Shown here: positions 1-5,930 of the stretch, one piece after another
How the letters are laid out: the number at the start of each line of letters is the position of its first letter
Position numbering within the stretch: position 1 is the stretch's first letter
Source of the DNA: Clostridia bacterium
GTDB taxonomy: Bacteria; Bacillota; Clostridia; Oscillospirales; Acutalibacteraceae
Assembly (NCBI GenBank): GCA_900771185.1
Contig: CAAGND010000109.1
Coordinates: 1-8,462 of the forward strand
Reading direction: 5' to 3'
Length of the DNA stretch: 8,462 nt
Program-made: the position numbers and the translations under genes
The notes under the pieces: generated by a model
Database searches by the model: none
What the model was told of the DNA's origin: nothing
Seen by the model: only the letters and a program-made list of their open reading frames with translations

Positions 1-380
1 CCGCCGATATCGATGTTCTCGATAGCCTCCTCAAGAGTGACACCCTCTTTGAGTATGGTCTGCTTGAAAGGATAAAGATTGATGCACACAACGTCAATCG
101 GAACCACACCGAGCTGTTCTATCTGCTTCATATGCTCAGGGTTTGAACGCATAGCAAGTACGCCCGCATGAATAGCAGGATGCAGAGTCTTGACTCTGCC
201 GTCAAGGCACTCGGGGAAGCCCGTGATATCGGACACGCCTGTGCAGGGAATACCCGCATCCGTTATTGTCTTTGCGGTGCCGCCGGTTGAGACAATCTCA
301 AATCCAAGCTCTGCCAGTTCCCTTGCAAAATCCACAACTCCTGTCTTGTCCGAAACGCTGATGAGAGCACGTCTTTTCAT
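1..380 (-). CDS. purH: Bifunctional AICAR transformylase / IMP cyclohydrolase, N-terminal part (cut by window edge)
   Basis: PurH carries out the last two steps of IMP synthesis: formylation of AICAR and ring closure of FAICAR. Only the first 126 codons are visible, about a quarter of the usual 500-520 residues, so just the N-terminal MGS-like IMP cyclohydrolase domain can be seen. It opens MKRRALISVSDKTG, then STGGT at residues 31-35, DITGFPECLDGRVKTLHP at 51-68 and NLYPF at 101-105, all typical of PurH. The ATG at 380 is chosen because AAAGGA (390-395) lies 9 nt upstream. An in-frame ATG at 389 directly abuts that AAAGGA and is too close to use it. purH is the last visible gene of the purE-F-M-N-H run, separated from purN by 96 nt that may hold its own promoter. 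The reading frame is intact to the edge. Identification is very secure. Confidence 0.96.
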   Translation of the reverse strand, partial: MKRRALISVSDKTGVVDFARELAELGFEIVSTGGTAKTITDAGIPCTGVSDITGFPECLDGRVKTLHPAIHAGVLAMRSNPEHMKQIEQLGVVPIDVVCINLYPFKQTILKEGVTLEEAIENIDIG

Positions 381-389
381 GTTGAACAT

Positions 390-395
390 TCCTTT
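390..395 (-). promoter_or_regulatory. purH ribosome binding site (decides the start)
   Basis: AAAGGA on the minus strand, 9 nt before the ATG at 380 and 0 nt before the in-frame ATG at 389. The spacing favours the ATG at 380. Confidence 0.65.
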
Positions 396-409
396 CAAAA
401 GTCAAATAA

Positions 410-415
410 ATTATA
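410..415 (-). promoter_or_regulatory. Possible internal promoter (-10) ahead of purH
   Basis: A perfect TATAAT lies on the minus strand about 30 nt upstream of the purH start, in the only sizeable gap inside the pur gene run. At the usual distance there is no good -35 (TTTAGT with a 16-nt spacer is the best, 3 of 6). The region is very A+T rich, so a chance match is quite possible. If real, purH could be transcribed partly independently of purEFMN. Confidence 0.3.
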
Positions 416-443
416 AATAAAGCATTAATTAACTAAACCTATC

Positions 444-463
444 AAAAAAAGCATCAGGCTTCC
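444..463 (-). terminator. Weak hairpin plus T-run after purN (possible attenuator)
   Basis: Just after the purN stop the minus strand can form a 6-bp stem, GGAAGC with GCTTTT (two G-U pairs), around a 5-nt CTGAT loop. It ends in a run of seven T of which four are inside the stem. It is weak as an intrinsic terminator and might only reduce read-through into purH. Confidence 0.2.
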
Positions 464-476
464 AAAAATCCGGCAA

Positions 477-1073
477 TTATCTGTCCCGCTCCTCGCAGAG
501 CATTGCGACAGACTCGGGAAGTATTATCCACTCAGCTTTCTCCATAACGCGGCGCTGAAGTATCTCGGGAGTGTCATCCTGGAGCACTTCGACCGCTTTC
601 TGCGCGATTATTTCGCCGCCGTCCGGAATCTCATTGACAAAATGAACCGTGGCACCGGTCACTTTAACGCCCCTGTCGAGAGCCGCCTGATGCACCTTGA
701 GACCGTAAAAGCCCTTTCCGCAGAAGGAGGGAATCAGCGACGGATGGACATTGACAATTTTTTTATCGTATTTTTTGATTATATCCTCGGACAGAATGTG
801 CATAAAGCCCGCAAGAACTATCAAATCCGGCTGGGCCTTGTCTATCTCCCGAAGCAGAGCCGCATTGAAGTTTTCATCACTGTCAAACGCCTTACGAGAA
901 ACGACCGCCGTGTCTATCCCTGCATCCTGCGCACGCACAAGCGCCTTGGCGTCACCGCGGCTCGAGATTACTTTGCCGATATGTCCGTGCTGGATTATAC
1001 CGTAGACCTCGGCGTTGATGAGCGCCTGCAGATTTGTTCCGCCTCCGGACACCAAAACAACAATATTCAGCAT
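477..1073 (-). CDS. purN: Phosphoribosylglycinamide formyltransferase (GAR transformylase, 10-formyl-THF dependent)
   Basis: PurN transfers a formyl group from 10-formyltetrahydrofolate to GAR, giving FGAR, the third step of IMP synthesis, in the cytosol. The 198-residue protein is close to the family's usual 190-215. Visible motifs are the phosphate loop SGGGTNLQ (9-16), VLAGFMHILS (86-95), NVHPSLIP (108-115) and the folate-side HFVNEIPDGG (144-153). The catalytic triad of the family maps to Asn108, His110 and Asp151, all present. The ATG at 1073 overlaps the purM stop by 7 nt (ATGCTGA), implying translational coupling. AAGGGG lies about 7 nt upstream as a modest ribosome binding site inside the purM end. 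It is the ATP-independent type, not the formate-using PurT. No sign of damage. Confidence 0.96.
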   Translation of the reverse strand: MLNIVVLVSGGGTNLQALINAEVYGIIQHGHIGKVISSRGDAKALVRAQDAGIDTAVVSRKAFDSDENFNAALLREIDKAQPDLIVLAGFMHILSEDIIKKYDKKIVNVHPSLIPSFCGKGFYGLKVHQAALDRGVKVTGATVHFVNEIPDGGEIIAQKAVEVLQDDTPEILQRRVMEKAEWIILPESVAMLCEERDR

Positions 1074-2104
1074 ATCGTTACCCCTTTTTCTCCTCCGACA
1101 ACCTCTCCGATGATGTTGGCAGTCTCACCGCATTCACGCAAAATTCTGACCGCCTCATCCGCATCGTCCCTGCTCACTGCTATGCAAAGACCGATTCCCA
1201 TGTTGAAGGTGTTATACATATCGCGTTCAGGGATTCCCTCGGTTGAGAGCAGCTTGAAAATCGGAAGAACGGGAATTGCCGCCTTTTCGATTTTCGCATG
1301 CGTTGATTCGTTGAGCATTCTCGGAATATTCTCATAAAAGCCGCCGCCCGTGATGTGGGACACGCCGTGAATCTTTATCTTCTCCATAAGGCTTAAAAGC
1401 GGCTTTACATATATTTTTGTGGGTGTGAGAAGCTCCTCACCGAGAGTCTGCCCGAAATCGGAAACAAAGAAATTAAGGCGCTCTCTGCTGTTATTGATAT
1501 TAAATATTTTTCTTATAAGTGAAAATCCATTGGAATGAAGTCCTGATGAGCTGACTCCGACAAGGACATCGCCGACCGCAAGGTCGGAGGAGTCAATAAG
1601 CTTAGACTTGTCCGCCATACCGACGCTGAAGCCCGCAAGGTCATATTCGTCCGACGGATAAAATCCGGGCATCTCCGCCGTTTCACCGCCTATAAGTGCA
1701 CAGCCGGCCTGAACGCATCCGTCCGCAACGCCGGAAACTATCTGCGCCACACGCTCCGGCACATTCTTACCGACTGCAAGATAGTCAAGGAAGAAGAGCG
1801 GCTTTGCTCCCGAACATGCAACATCGTTGACGCACATTGCGACGCAGTCGATTCCGACAGTATCATGCTTATCCATAAGAAAAGCGATTTTCAGCTTTGT
1901 GCCCACTCCGTCTGTTCCCGAAACAAGAACGGGTTCGGAGATTCCCGAAAGATCGGGTGCAAAAAGACCTCCGAATCCGCCGAGACCCGATACAACTCCC
2001 GGAATGGACGTGCGCTTCGCATGCTCCTTGATAAGCTCGACCGCACGGTATCCTGCGGTGACATCAACACCCGCGTCCTTGTAACTGTTTGAATAACTTT
2101 CCAT
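1067..2104 (-). CDS. purM: Phosphoribosylformylglycinamidine cyclo-ligase (AIR synthetase)
   Basis: PurM closes the imidazole ring, converting FGAM plus ATP to AIR, the fifth step of IMP synthesis. The 345 residues match the usual length of about 340-350. Motifs run in the expected order: SYKDAGVDVTAG (7-18), the glycine-rich SGTDGVGTK (62-70), CVNDVACSGAKPLFFLDY (91-108), GGETAEMPGFY (139-149), SSGLHSNGFSLIRK (186-199) and HITGGGFYENIPR (250-262). These are the nucleotide- and substrate-binding segments of the PurM/PurL superfamily. The ATG at 2104 follows GGGGG at an 8-nt spacing and lies 17 nt after the purF stop. The 3' end overlaps purN by 7 nt. The usual partner PurL/PurQ/PurS, which makes its substrate, is not in the window. 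Confidence 0.97.
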   Translation of the reverse strand: MESYSNSYKDAGVDVTAGYRAVELIKEHAKRTSIPGVVSGLGGFGGLFAPDLSGISEPVLVSGTDGVGTKLKIAFLMDKHDTVGIDCVAMCVNDVACSGAKPLFFLDYLAVGKNVPERVAQIVSGVADGCVQAGCALIGGETAEMPGFYPSDEYDLAGFSVGMADKSKLIDSSDLAVGDVLVGVSSSGLHSNGFSLIRKIFNINNSRERLNFFVSDFGQTLGEELLTPTKIYVKPLLSLMEKIKIHGVSHITGGGFYENIPRMLNESTHAKIEKAAIPVLPIFKLLSTEGIPERDMYNTFNMGIGLCIAVSRDDADEAVRILRECGETANIIGEVVGGEKGVTIC

Positions 2105-2121
2105 AAGATTAACCCCCGTTC

Positions 2122-3561
2122 TTATTTTTCAAGCGTTTTAAGCTTTGATGCGAATTTGTCATCCATATCCGCGTCCTCACACTTCACCGGATAGTTGCCA
2201 GTGAAGCATGCGTCGCAGAAGCCGCATTTTGACTCTTTTGCTATTGAGTGAAGCGCATCGAGGCTCAGATACGCGAGTGAGTCCGCCCCTATACGCTGAC
2301 ATATTTCATCCTTTGAAAGGTTGCATGCGATGAGATATTCCCGAGAGCTGATATCCGTGCCGAAATAGCAGGGATTCAGAAACGGCGGAGAAGAAATTCT
2401 CATATGCACCTCAACCGCTCCGGCATCTCTGAGCATCTCGACTATGTGCGCACTGGTTGTGCCGCGGACTATTGAGTCATCAATGAGCACAACGCGCTTG
2501 CCGCGAACCGCGGAGCTGATTGGATTGAGCTTGATTCCGACCGCCTTTTCCCGCTGAGACTGAGTCTGCTGAATAAAGGTTCTGCCGACATAACGGTTTT
2601 TTATAAAACCGGTTTCAAACGGTATTCCCGATTCATCGGCATACCCTATGGCAGCGTCTATGCCGGAGTCCGGAACACCTATTACAACATCCGCCTCAAC
2701 CGGATTCTCACGGGCAAGCATCGCTCCCGCGCGCATACGGGAAACATGCACTCCCGCACCGTCAAGCACGGAATCCGGACGTGCAAAATACACATGTTCA
2801 AAAATGCACAGCGAAGTTTCTCTGCCGCAATGACTTTTCAGGCTTTTCAGCCCGTCCTTAGTTACAACCAAAATTTCTCCCGGCTCAATATCACGAATAA
2901 ACGTGCCGCCTATTCCGACTATTGCGCAGCTTTCACTTGCCACGATATAGCTATCCTCAATTTTTCCGAGGCACAGCGGACGGAAGCCGTGCGGGTCACG
3001 GGCGGCTATAAGCTTGTTGGGTGAAAGCATGACAAACGAATAAGCACCCGAAAGCTCGTCCATCGTTTTCTCAATGGCGCTCTCCATGTTATCCTCTCTC
3101 AGGCGGTGCCCCGCAGCAAGATAGCCGATCAGCTCCGCATCGCTTCCGGTTTGAAAAATCGCTCCCTCAGCCTCAAGGCGCTGCCTGAGTGTTTTTCCGT
3201 TGACAAGACCGCCGTTATTAGCAATAGCGGCAGTCCCTTTCGCATAGCGCAGGACGAGCGGCTGGCTGTTGGCCCGCTCGGCAAACTCCTTTGAAGAATA
3301 GCGCACATGACCTATCCCGGAAACTCCCACGCCGTATTTTTTGAATTTTGAAAGCGTGTCGGCATTGAATACCTCCGGCACAAGACCGTAGTTCTTTACC
3401 GTTTCAACAACACCTTCGCCGTAGTTGACGGTTATTCCGCAGCTGAGCTGCCCCCTGTGCTGCAGGGCAAAAAGCGCAAGATAGATATCCTGTGCAATAT
3501 TGCGGCCGTTCATATTGAAGATACCAAATACACCACATTCCTCGTGCGGCTTGTCAAGCAT
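2122..3561 (-). CDS. purF: Amidophosphoribosyltransferase (glutamine PRPP amidotransferase), Fe-S type
   Basis: PurF makes phosphoribosylamine from PRPP and glutamine, the committed and feedback-controlled step of purine synthesis. The product is 479 residues from the chosen ATG. It has an N-terminal class II glutaminase domain beginning ECGVFGIF, with the nucleophile Cys9 behind an eight-residue propeptide (MLDKPHEE) that must be cleaved. The C-terminal phosphoribosyltransferase domain has the PRPP loop VVLIDDSIVRGTTSAH (357-372). Cys252, Cys398, Cys446 and Cys449 fall where the Bacillus subtilis enzyme binds its [4Fe-4S] cluster, so this is the oxygen-labile Gram-positive form. Two in-frame upstream starts (TTG at 3579, ATG at 3570) are rejected: the AAAGGA at 3571-3576 is inside or abuts them and sits 9 nt before ATG 3561. 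Second gene of the operon, 36 nt after purE. Confidence 0.96.
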   Translation of the reverse strand: MLDKPHEECGVFGIFNMNGRNIAQDIYLALFALQHRGQLSCGITVNYGEGVVETVKNYGLVPEVFNADTLSKFKKYGVGVSGIGHVRYSSKEFAERANSQPLVLRYAKGTAAIANNGGLVNGKTLRQRLEAEGAIFQTGSDAELIGYLAAGHRLREDNMESAIEKTMDELSGAYSFVMLSPNKLIAARDPHGFRPLCLGKIEDSYIVASESCAIVGIGGTFIRDIEPGEILVVTKDGLKSLKSHCGRETSLCIFEHVYFARPDSVLDGAGVHVSRMRAGAMLARENPVEADVVIGVPDSGIDAAIGYADESGIPFETGFIKNRYVGRTFIQQTQSQREKAVGIKLNPISSAVRGKRVVLIDDSIVRGTTSAHIVEMLRDAGAVEVHMRISSPPFLNPCYFGTDISSREYLIACNLSKDEICQRIGADSLAYLSLDALHSIAKESKCGFCDACFTGNYPVKCEDADMDDKFASKLKTLEK

Positions 3562-3570
3562 CCGCTTCAT

Positions 3571-3576
3571 TCCTTT
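3571..3576 (-). promoter_or_regulatory. purF ribosome binding site (decides the start)
   Basis: AAAGGA on the minus strand, 9 nt before ATG 3561 and directly abutting ATG 3570. The arrangement copies that of purH, including a 12-nt identical stretch TTGAAAGGAATG. Confidence 0.65.
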
Positions 3577-3597
3577 CAATAAATTTCAATGAATTTT

Positions 3598-4095
3598 TCA
3601 AAGGTTTTTTATCTTCTCTTTTACAGCGGCATCCTTTTTGAGCACCGCTTCTGCCATATCCTCTTTCATCTTCAGAAGCTTTGCAGTCAACTCATCATCG
3701 CCGAGCGCCAGCATCTGCACGGCAAGTATGGCCGCGTTCTCGGCGCCGTCAATCGCGACGCACGCAACCGGTATACCGGATGGCATCTGCACGGTCGAAA
3801 GCAGTGCGTCAAGCCCGTCAAGCGTGGAGGATTTGACAGGTATGCCGATAACGGGAAGCACTGTGTGCGCGGCCAGCACACCGCCGAGATGCGCCGCCTT
3901 GCCCGCCGCCGCGATTATAACACCGAATCCGTTTTTCTGAGCATTCGCGGCAAAGGCGCTTGCCTCATGTGGGGTTCTGTGAGCTGAGAACACATGAACC
4001 TCGCACTCGACACCGAAAGATTCAAGCTTTTTTATTGCCGGGGCAACAACAGGCAGATCGCTGTCGCTTCCCATGATAACAGCTACTTTTTTCAA
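3598..4095 (-). CDS. purE: N5-carboxyaminoimidazole ribonucleotide mutase (class I PurE)
   Basis: PurE produces 4-carboxy-AIR, classically by moving the carboxylate of N5-CAIR made by PurK. The 165-residue product has MGSDSDLP (8-15), SAHRTP (37-42, with the catalytic-type His39), AGKAAHLGG (64-72, His69) and LLSTVQMPSGIPV (98-110), all class I PurE landmarks. Class I enzymes usually read AGGAAHLPG, so Lys66 and Gly71 are departures. The start is taken as TTG 4095 because GGAGG (4104-4108) sits 8 nt before it. The ATG at 4110 contains the ribosome binding site, and the ATG at 4146 would add 17 residues absent from the family. First gene of the pur operon, with a promoter about 70 nt upstream. 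No purK is visible. The helical, Lys-rich C-terminus is ordinary. Confidence 0.95.
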   Translation of the reverse strand: MKKVAVIMGSDSDLPVVAPAIKKLESFGVECEVHVFSAHRTPHEASAFAANAQKNGFGVIIAAAGKAAHLGGVLAAHTVLPVIGIPVKSSTLDGLDALLSTVQMPSGIPVACVAIDGAENAAILAVQMLALGDDELTAKLLKMKEDMAEAVLKKDAAVKEKIKNL

Positions 4096-4103
4096 GGGAA
4101 ATA

Positions 4104-4108
4104 CCTCC
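4104..4108 (-). promoter_or_regulatory. purE ribosome binding site (points to a TTG start)
   Basis: GGAGG on the minus strand with an 8-nt spacer to TTG 4095. It overlaps the in-frame ATG at 4110, which therefore cannot be served by it. Confidence 0.75.
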
Positions 4109-4169
4109 ATATTATTCTTCTCCGAATCACATGACGCAATCCGCAATAATTTGTCTGAATTTACTTATA

Positions 4170-4198
4170 ATTCTATTCTTTTTTTCACAAAAATTCAA
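4170..4198 (-). promoter_or_regulatory. Sigma-A type promoter of the pur operon
   Basis: On the minus strand TTGAAT (4193-4198) and TAGAAT (4170-4175) are 17 nt apart, matching the housekeeping consensus at 4 and 5 of 6 positions. Transcription would start near 4163, giving a leader of about 67 nt before purE. No purine riboswitch core or paired PurR box was found in this leader or upstream. An inverted repeat covers the -35. Confidence 0.6.
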
Positions 4199-4212
4199 GT
4201 ATACAGGACTTG
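4196..4212. promoter_or_regulatory. Candidate operator: inverted repeat over the purE -35
   Basis: CAAGT and ACTTG, separated by 7 nt (ATACAGG), form a perfect 5-bp-arm dyad whose left end overlaps the -35 hexamer. The position suits a repressor site, but the arms are short and no regulator is identified. Confidence 0.3.
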
Positions 4213-4281
4213 TTTAAATGATTTCTACATATACATATATACAATTGAACATATAGCGTTTTTTCTTGTGAAATCTAACAG

Positions 4282-4287
4282 TATATT
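4282..4287 (+). promoter_or_regulatory. Possible -10 for the lipoprotein gene
   Basis: TATATT lies 27 nt before the ATG at 4315 on the plus strand. The -35 region at the proper distance is only a T-run, so the call is weak. The 4201-4314 stretch is A+T rich and offers other poor matches; nothing else recognisable is in it. Confidence 0.25.
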
Positions 4288-4314
4288 GGGGTTCAACGCA
4301 TTGAAGGAGGATAT

Positions 4315-4875
4315 ATGAAACGTGTTGCCGCGCTTGTCTTAACCGCTGTTCTGACTACGCTGTGCGCCTGTTCGGTGCAGCGCTTTTCCGACGTCAAAAT
4401 GTTTGAAAAAAAATTCAACAAGCAGTTCGTCTCCTGCCCGATTGACTGCTCCGAAGCCGTGATAACCGAACAGGACGGCGAACTGCAATATAGCTTTGTC
4501 CTCTCCCCTGACGGGAATAAGAATTTTTTGATATGTCTCTACACTCAGGAGGACGACCCGCGTGTGAAGCGATGCACTGTGACAGCCTGTGCCTCAACGG
4601 ACGAGATGAACGGCGGAATCTATTCCGTGTTCCGTGAAATATGCAGCGCGGTAATAAACGCATTTTCAAACGGAGACGACAGCCCGCAGGAAGTGGCAGA
4701 GCTGGTTTTCATGCCGCAGGACGGGGAATATTCGCAGTCCGTCCCCCAATACGCGCAGACCATTTTCAATCGTTACATATATTCGGCGGACAGCTACGGT
4801 GCTTTTTTCTGTGTCGAAAATGTCAGCCTGTGTCCGCAGGAAACTCCGGAGCTGACGCTGAGGAGCGGCGAATAG
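4315..4875 (+). CDS. Putative cysteine-rich lipoprotein of unknown function
   Basis: I do not recognise the family. The 186-residue product starts with a short lipoprotein-type signal: Lys2-Arg3, a hydrophobic stretch AALVLTAVLTTL (5-16) and a lipobox L16-C17-A18-C19, so Cys19 would be lipidated and the protein held on the outer face of the membrane. Cys at lipobox position -2 is unusual but tolerable. The mature part is mixed alpha/beta in look, with no further membrane segment, and has eight more cysteines (41, 45, 74, 87, 92, 110, 166, 173), high for an exported protein. Translation start is firm: AAGGAGG lies 4 nt before ATG 4315. It is the only plus-strand gene, divergent from purE, and its stop is 3 nt from the stop of the convergent hydrolase gene. 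Codon use resembles its neighbours. Function is open; the lipoprotein call rests on the N-terminus alone. Confidence 0.75.
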   Translation: MKRVAALVLTAVLTTLCACSVQRFSDVKMFEKKFNKQFVSCPIDCSEAVITEQDGELQYSFVLSPDGNKNFLICLYTQEDDPRVKRCTVTACASTDEMNGGIYSVFREICSAVINAFSNGDDSPQEVAELVFMPQDGEYSQSVPQYAQTIFNRYIYSADSYGAFFCVENVSLCPQETPELTLRSGE

Positions 4876-4878
4876 CGT

Positions 4879-5838
4879 TTATGAAAAAATCTTCTCACGG
4901 ATAACCCTGCCCCAAAGCTCCGGCTCCGCCTTAATCGGGGAGTGAGCCGACTCTTCAAACCACACTATCTCCTTTGCCGGAGCGTCAAGCATATCGATCC
5001 ATCTGCTCATTATCTCGGACGGCGTGTTATAATCATGTCTGCCCTGAGTGATGAGAACCGGCACATCGAGCTTTGACGCTGTTTCAAAGAAATTATTGGC
5101 TATCACTTCACCCCACAGTTTGTCAGGCAGAGTCAGTGCCCCACGGGCGTATTTCACAAGCTCAGGGAGCGAATATTCGTCTGATTTTATCAGCGGGATA
5201 AGAAGCGATTTGACTATTCCCTCACGGCAGTGATATTCGGCTCCGCCATACTTCGTCAGACAATCGCGCTGGAGCATCATCGCGTCCTTGTCGGGATACA
5301 TTCCGTTGACCGGAGCACCCTTTTCAAGTTTTGCTGCAACCTTGTCATCACCCACCCTGCGTGCCTCGTTCAGGCAGAACTCATATGACAGGCGTTCGTT
5401 CTCAGCTCCCTCGACAAACTGACCCATACCGATATAGTACGCTATTTTTTCAGGTATCCTCTTGGCCAGCATAACGCCGAGAATAGAGCCCCAGGAGTGG
5501 CCGACTATGTATATTTTCTCTTTTCCGAAGCGTCTGCAAAGCTCATCAACGACTGCGCAGGCATCTTCTATCATCATTTCCACGGTTATACTGCTGTCAA
5601 GCGACTCTTTTGTGCAGCTCTTACCGCTCGCGCGCTGATCCCAGCAGACCATTGTGCAAACCTCTGACAGATCAGACTGATACTTCATAACCCAGTTGCG
5701 GTCACAGACTCCGGGACCGCCGTGGAGGAAGAGAAGCACGGGCAAATCCGCGCTCTGAGACCGCACACGGATATTCTGCCTGTCACCGTTGACCGTTATA
5801 AATTCCGAATAATCGATTGCATATTTTTTCTTTGCCAT
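4879..5838 (-). CDS. Alpha/beta hydrolase, proline iminopeptidase-like (peptidase family S33)
   Basis: The 319-residue product is a cytosolic-looking alpha/beta hydrolase with no signal peptide. HGGPG (39-43) is the oxyanion-hole motif typical of prolyl aminopeptidases and their relatives. WDQRASGKS (66-74) follows, then the nucleophile elbow GHSWGS (113-118) with Ser115. A helical cap is followed by Asp269 in GRHDYNTP and His299 in ESAHSP, completing the Ser-Asp-His triad. Length fits the family (about 290-320). Family members usually have DQRG where this has DQRA. The family includes enzymes that release N-terminal proline and also amide or ester hydrolases, so the substrate is not certain. 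The ATG at 5838 has only a weak AGGA at 12 nt. It lies downstream of the iolG terminator, so it should have its own promoter; none is convincing. Its stop faces the lipoprotein stop across 3 nt. Confidence 0.88.
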   Translation of the reverse strand: MAKKKYAIDYSEFITVNGDRQNIRVRSQSADLPVLLFLHGGPGVCDRNWVMKYQSDLSEVCTMVCWDQRASGKSCTKESLDSSITVEMMIEDACAVVDELCRRFGKEKIYIVGHSWGSILGVMLAKRIPEKIAYYIGMGQFVEGAENERLSYEFCLNEARRVGDDKVAAKLEKGAPVNGMYPDKDAMMLQRDCLTKYGGAEYHCREGIVKSLLIPLIKSDEYSLPELVKYARGALTLPDKLWGEVIANNFFETASKLDVPVLITQGRHDYNTPSEIMSRWIDMLDAPAKEIVWFEESAHSPIKAEPELWGRVIREKIFS

Positions 5839-5898
5839 AAATTTACCAGATCCTAATATTTTCCAAGTCTACGCAAGCCCATGCGCAGCAAGCAAGAA

Positions 5899-5919
5899 AG
5901 CCACGGTCAGACCGTGGCT
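5899..5919 (-). terminator. Intrinsic terminator after the inositol dehydrogenase gene
   Basis: AGCCACGGT and ACCGTGGCT form a perfect 9-bp stem with a 3-nt loop, 11 nt past the iolG stop. On the minus strand it is followed by TTCTTGCTT; on the plus strand by GTTTTGTTTGTT, so it may work both ways. It separates iolG from the downstream hydrolase. Confidence 0.8.
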
Positions 5920-5930
5920 GTTTTGTTTGT

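Noticed and set aside
642..1337. 231-codon plus-strand open frame opposite purN and purM
   Set aside because: It is antisense to two certain genes, has no recognisable domains and no convincing ribosome binding site; it is a by-product of the codon composition of the opposite strand.
3589..3987. 132-codon plus-strand open frame opposite purE
   Set aside because: Antisense to a highly conserved enzyme gene, with an arginine-rich low-complexity translation and no family resemblance.
4096..4200. Purine riboswitch, PRPP-type riboswitch or PurR box in the purE leader
   Set aside because: The leader is only about 67 nt. I see neither a purine aptamer core nor paired CCGAAC boxes. A single CCGAA (4122-4126 region, plus strand) has no partner, and the ATTATT/AATAAT pairing across the leader encloses a large unpaired loop.
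4230..4300. Inverted repeat TTGAAC / GTTCAA upstream of the lipoprotein gene
   Set aside because: Six-bp arms are separated by about 36 nt in A+T-rich DNA; no link to a known regulator and easily due to chance.
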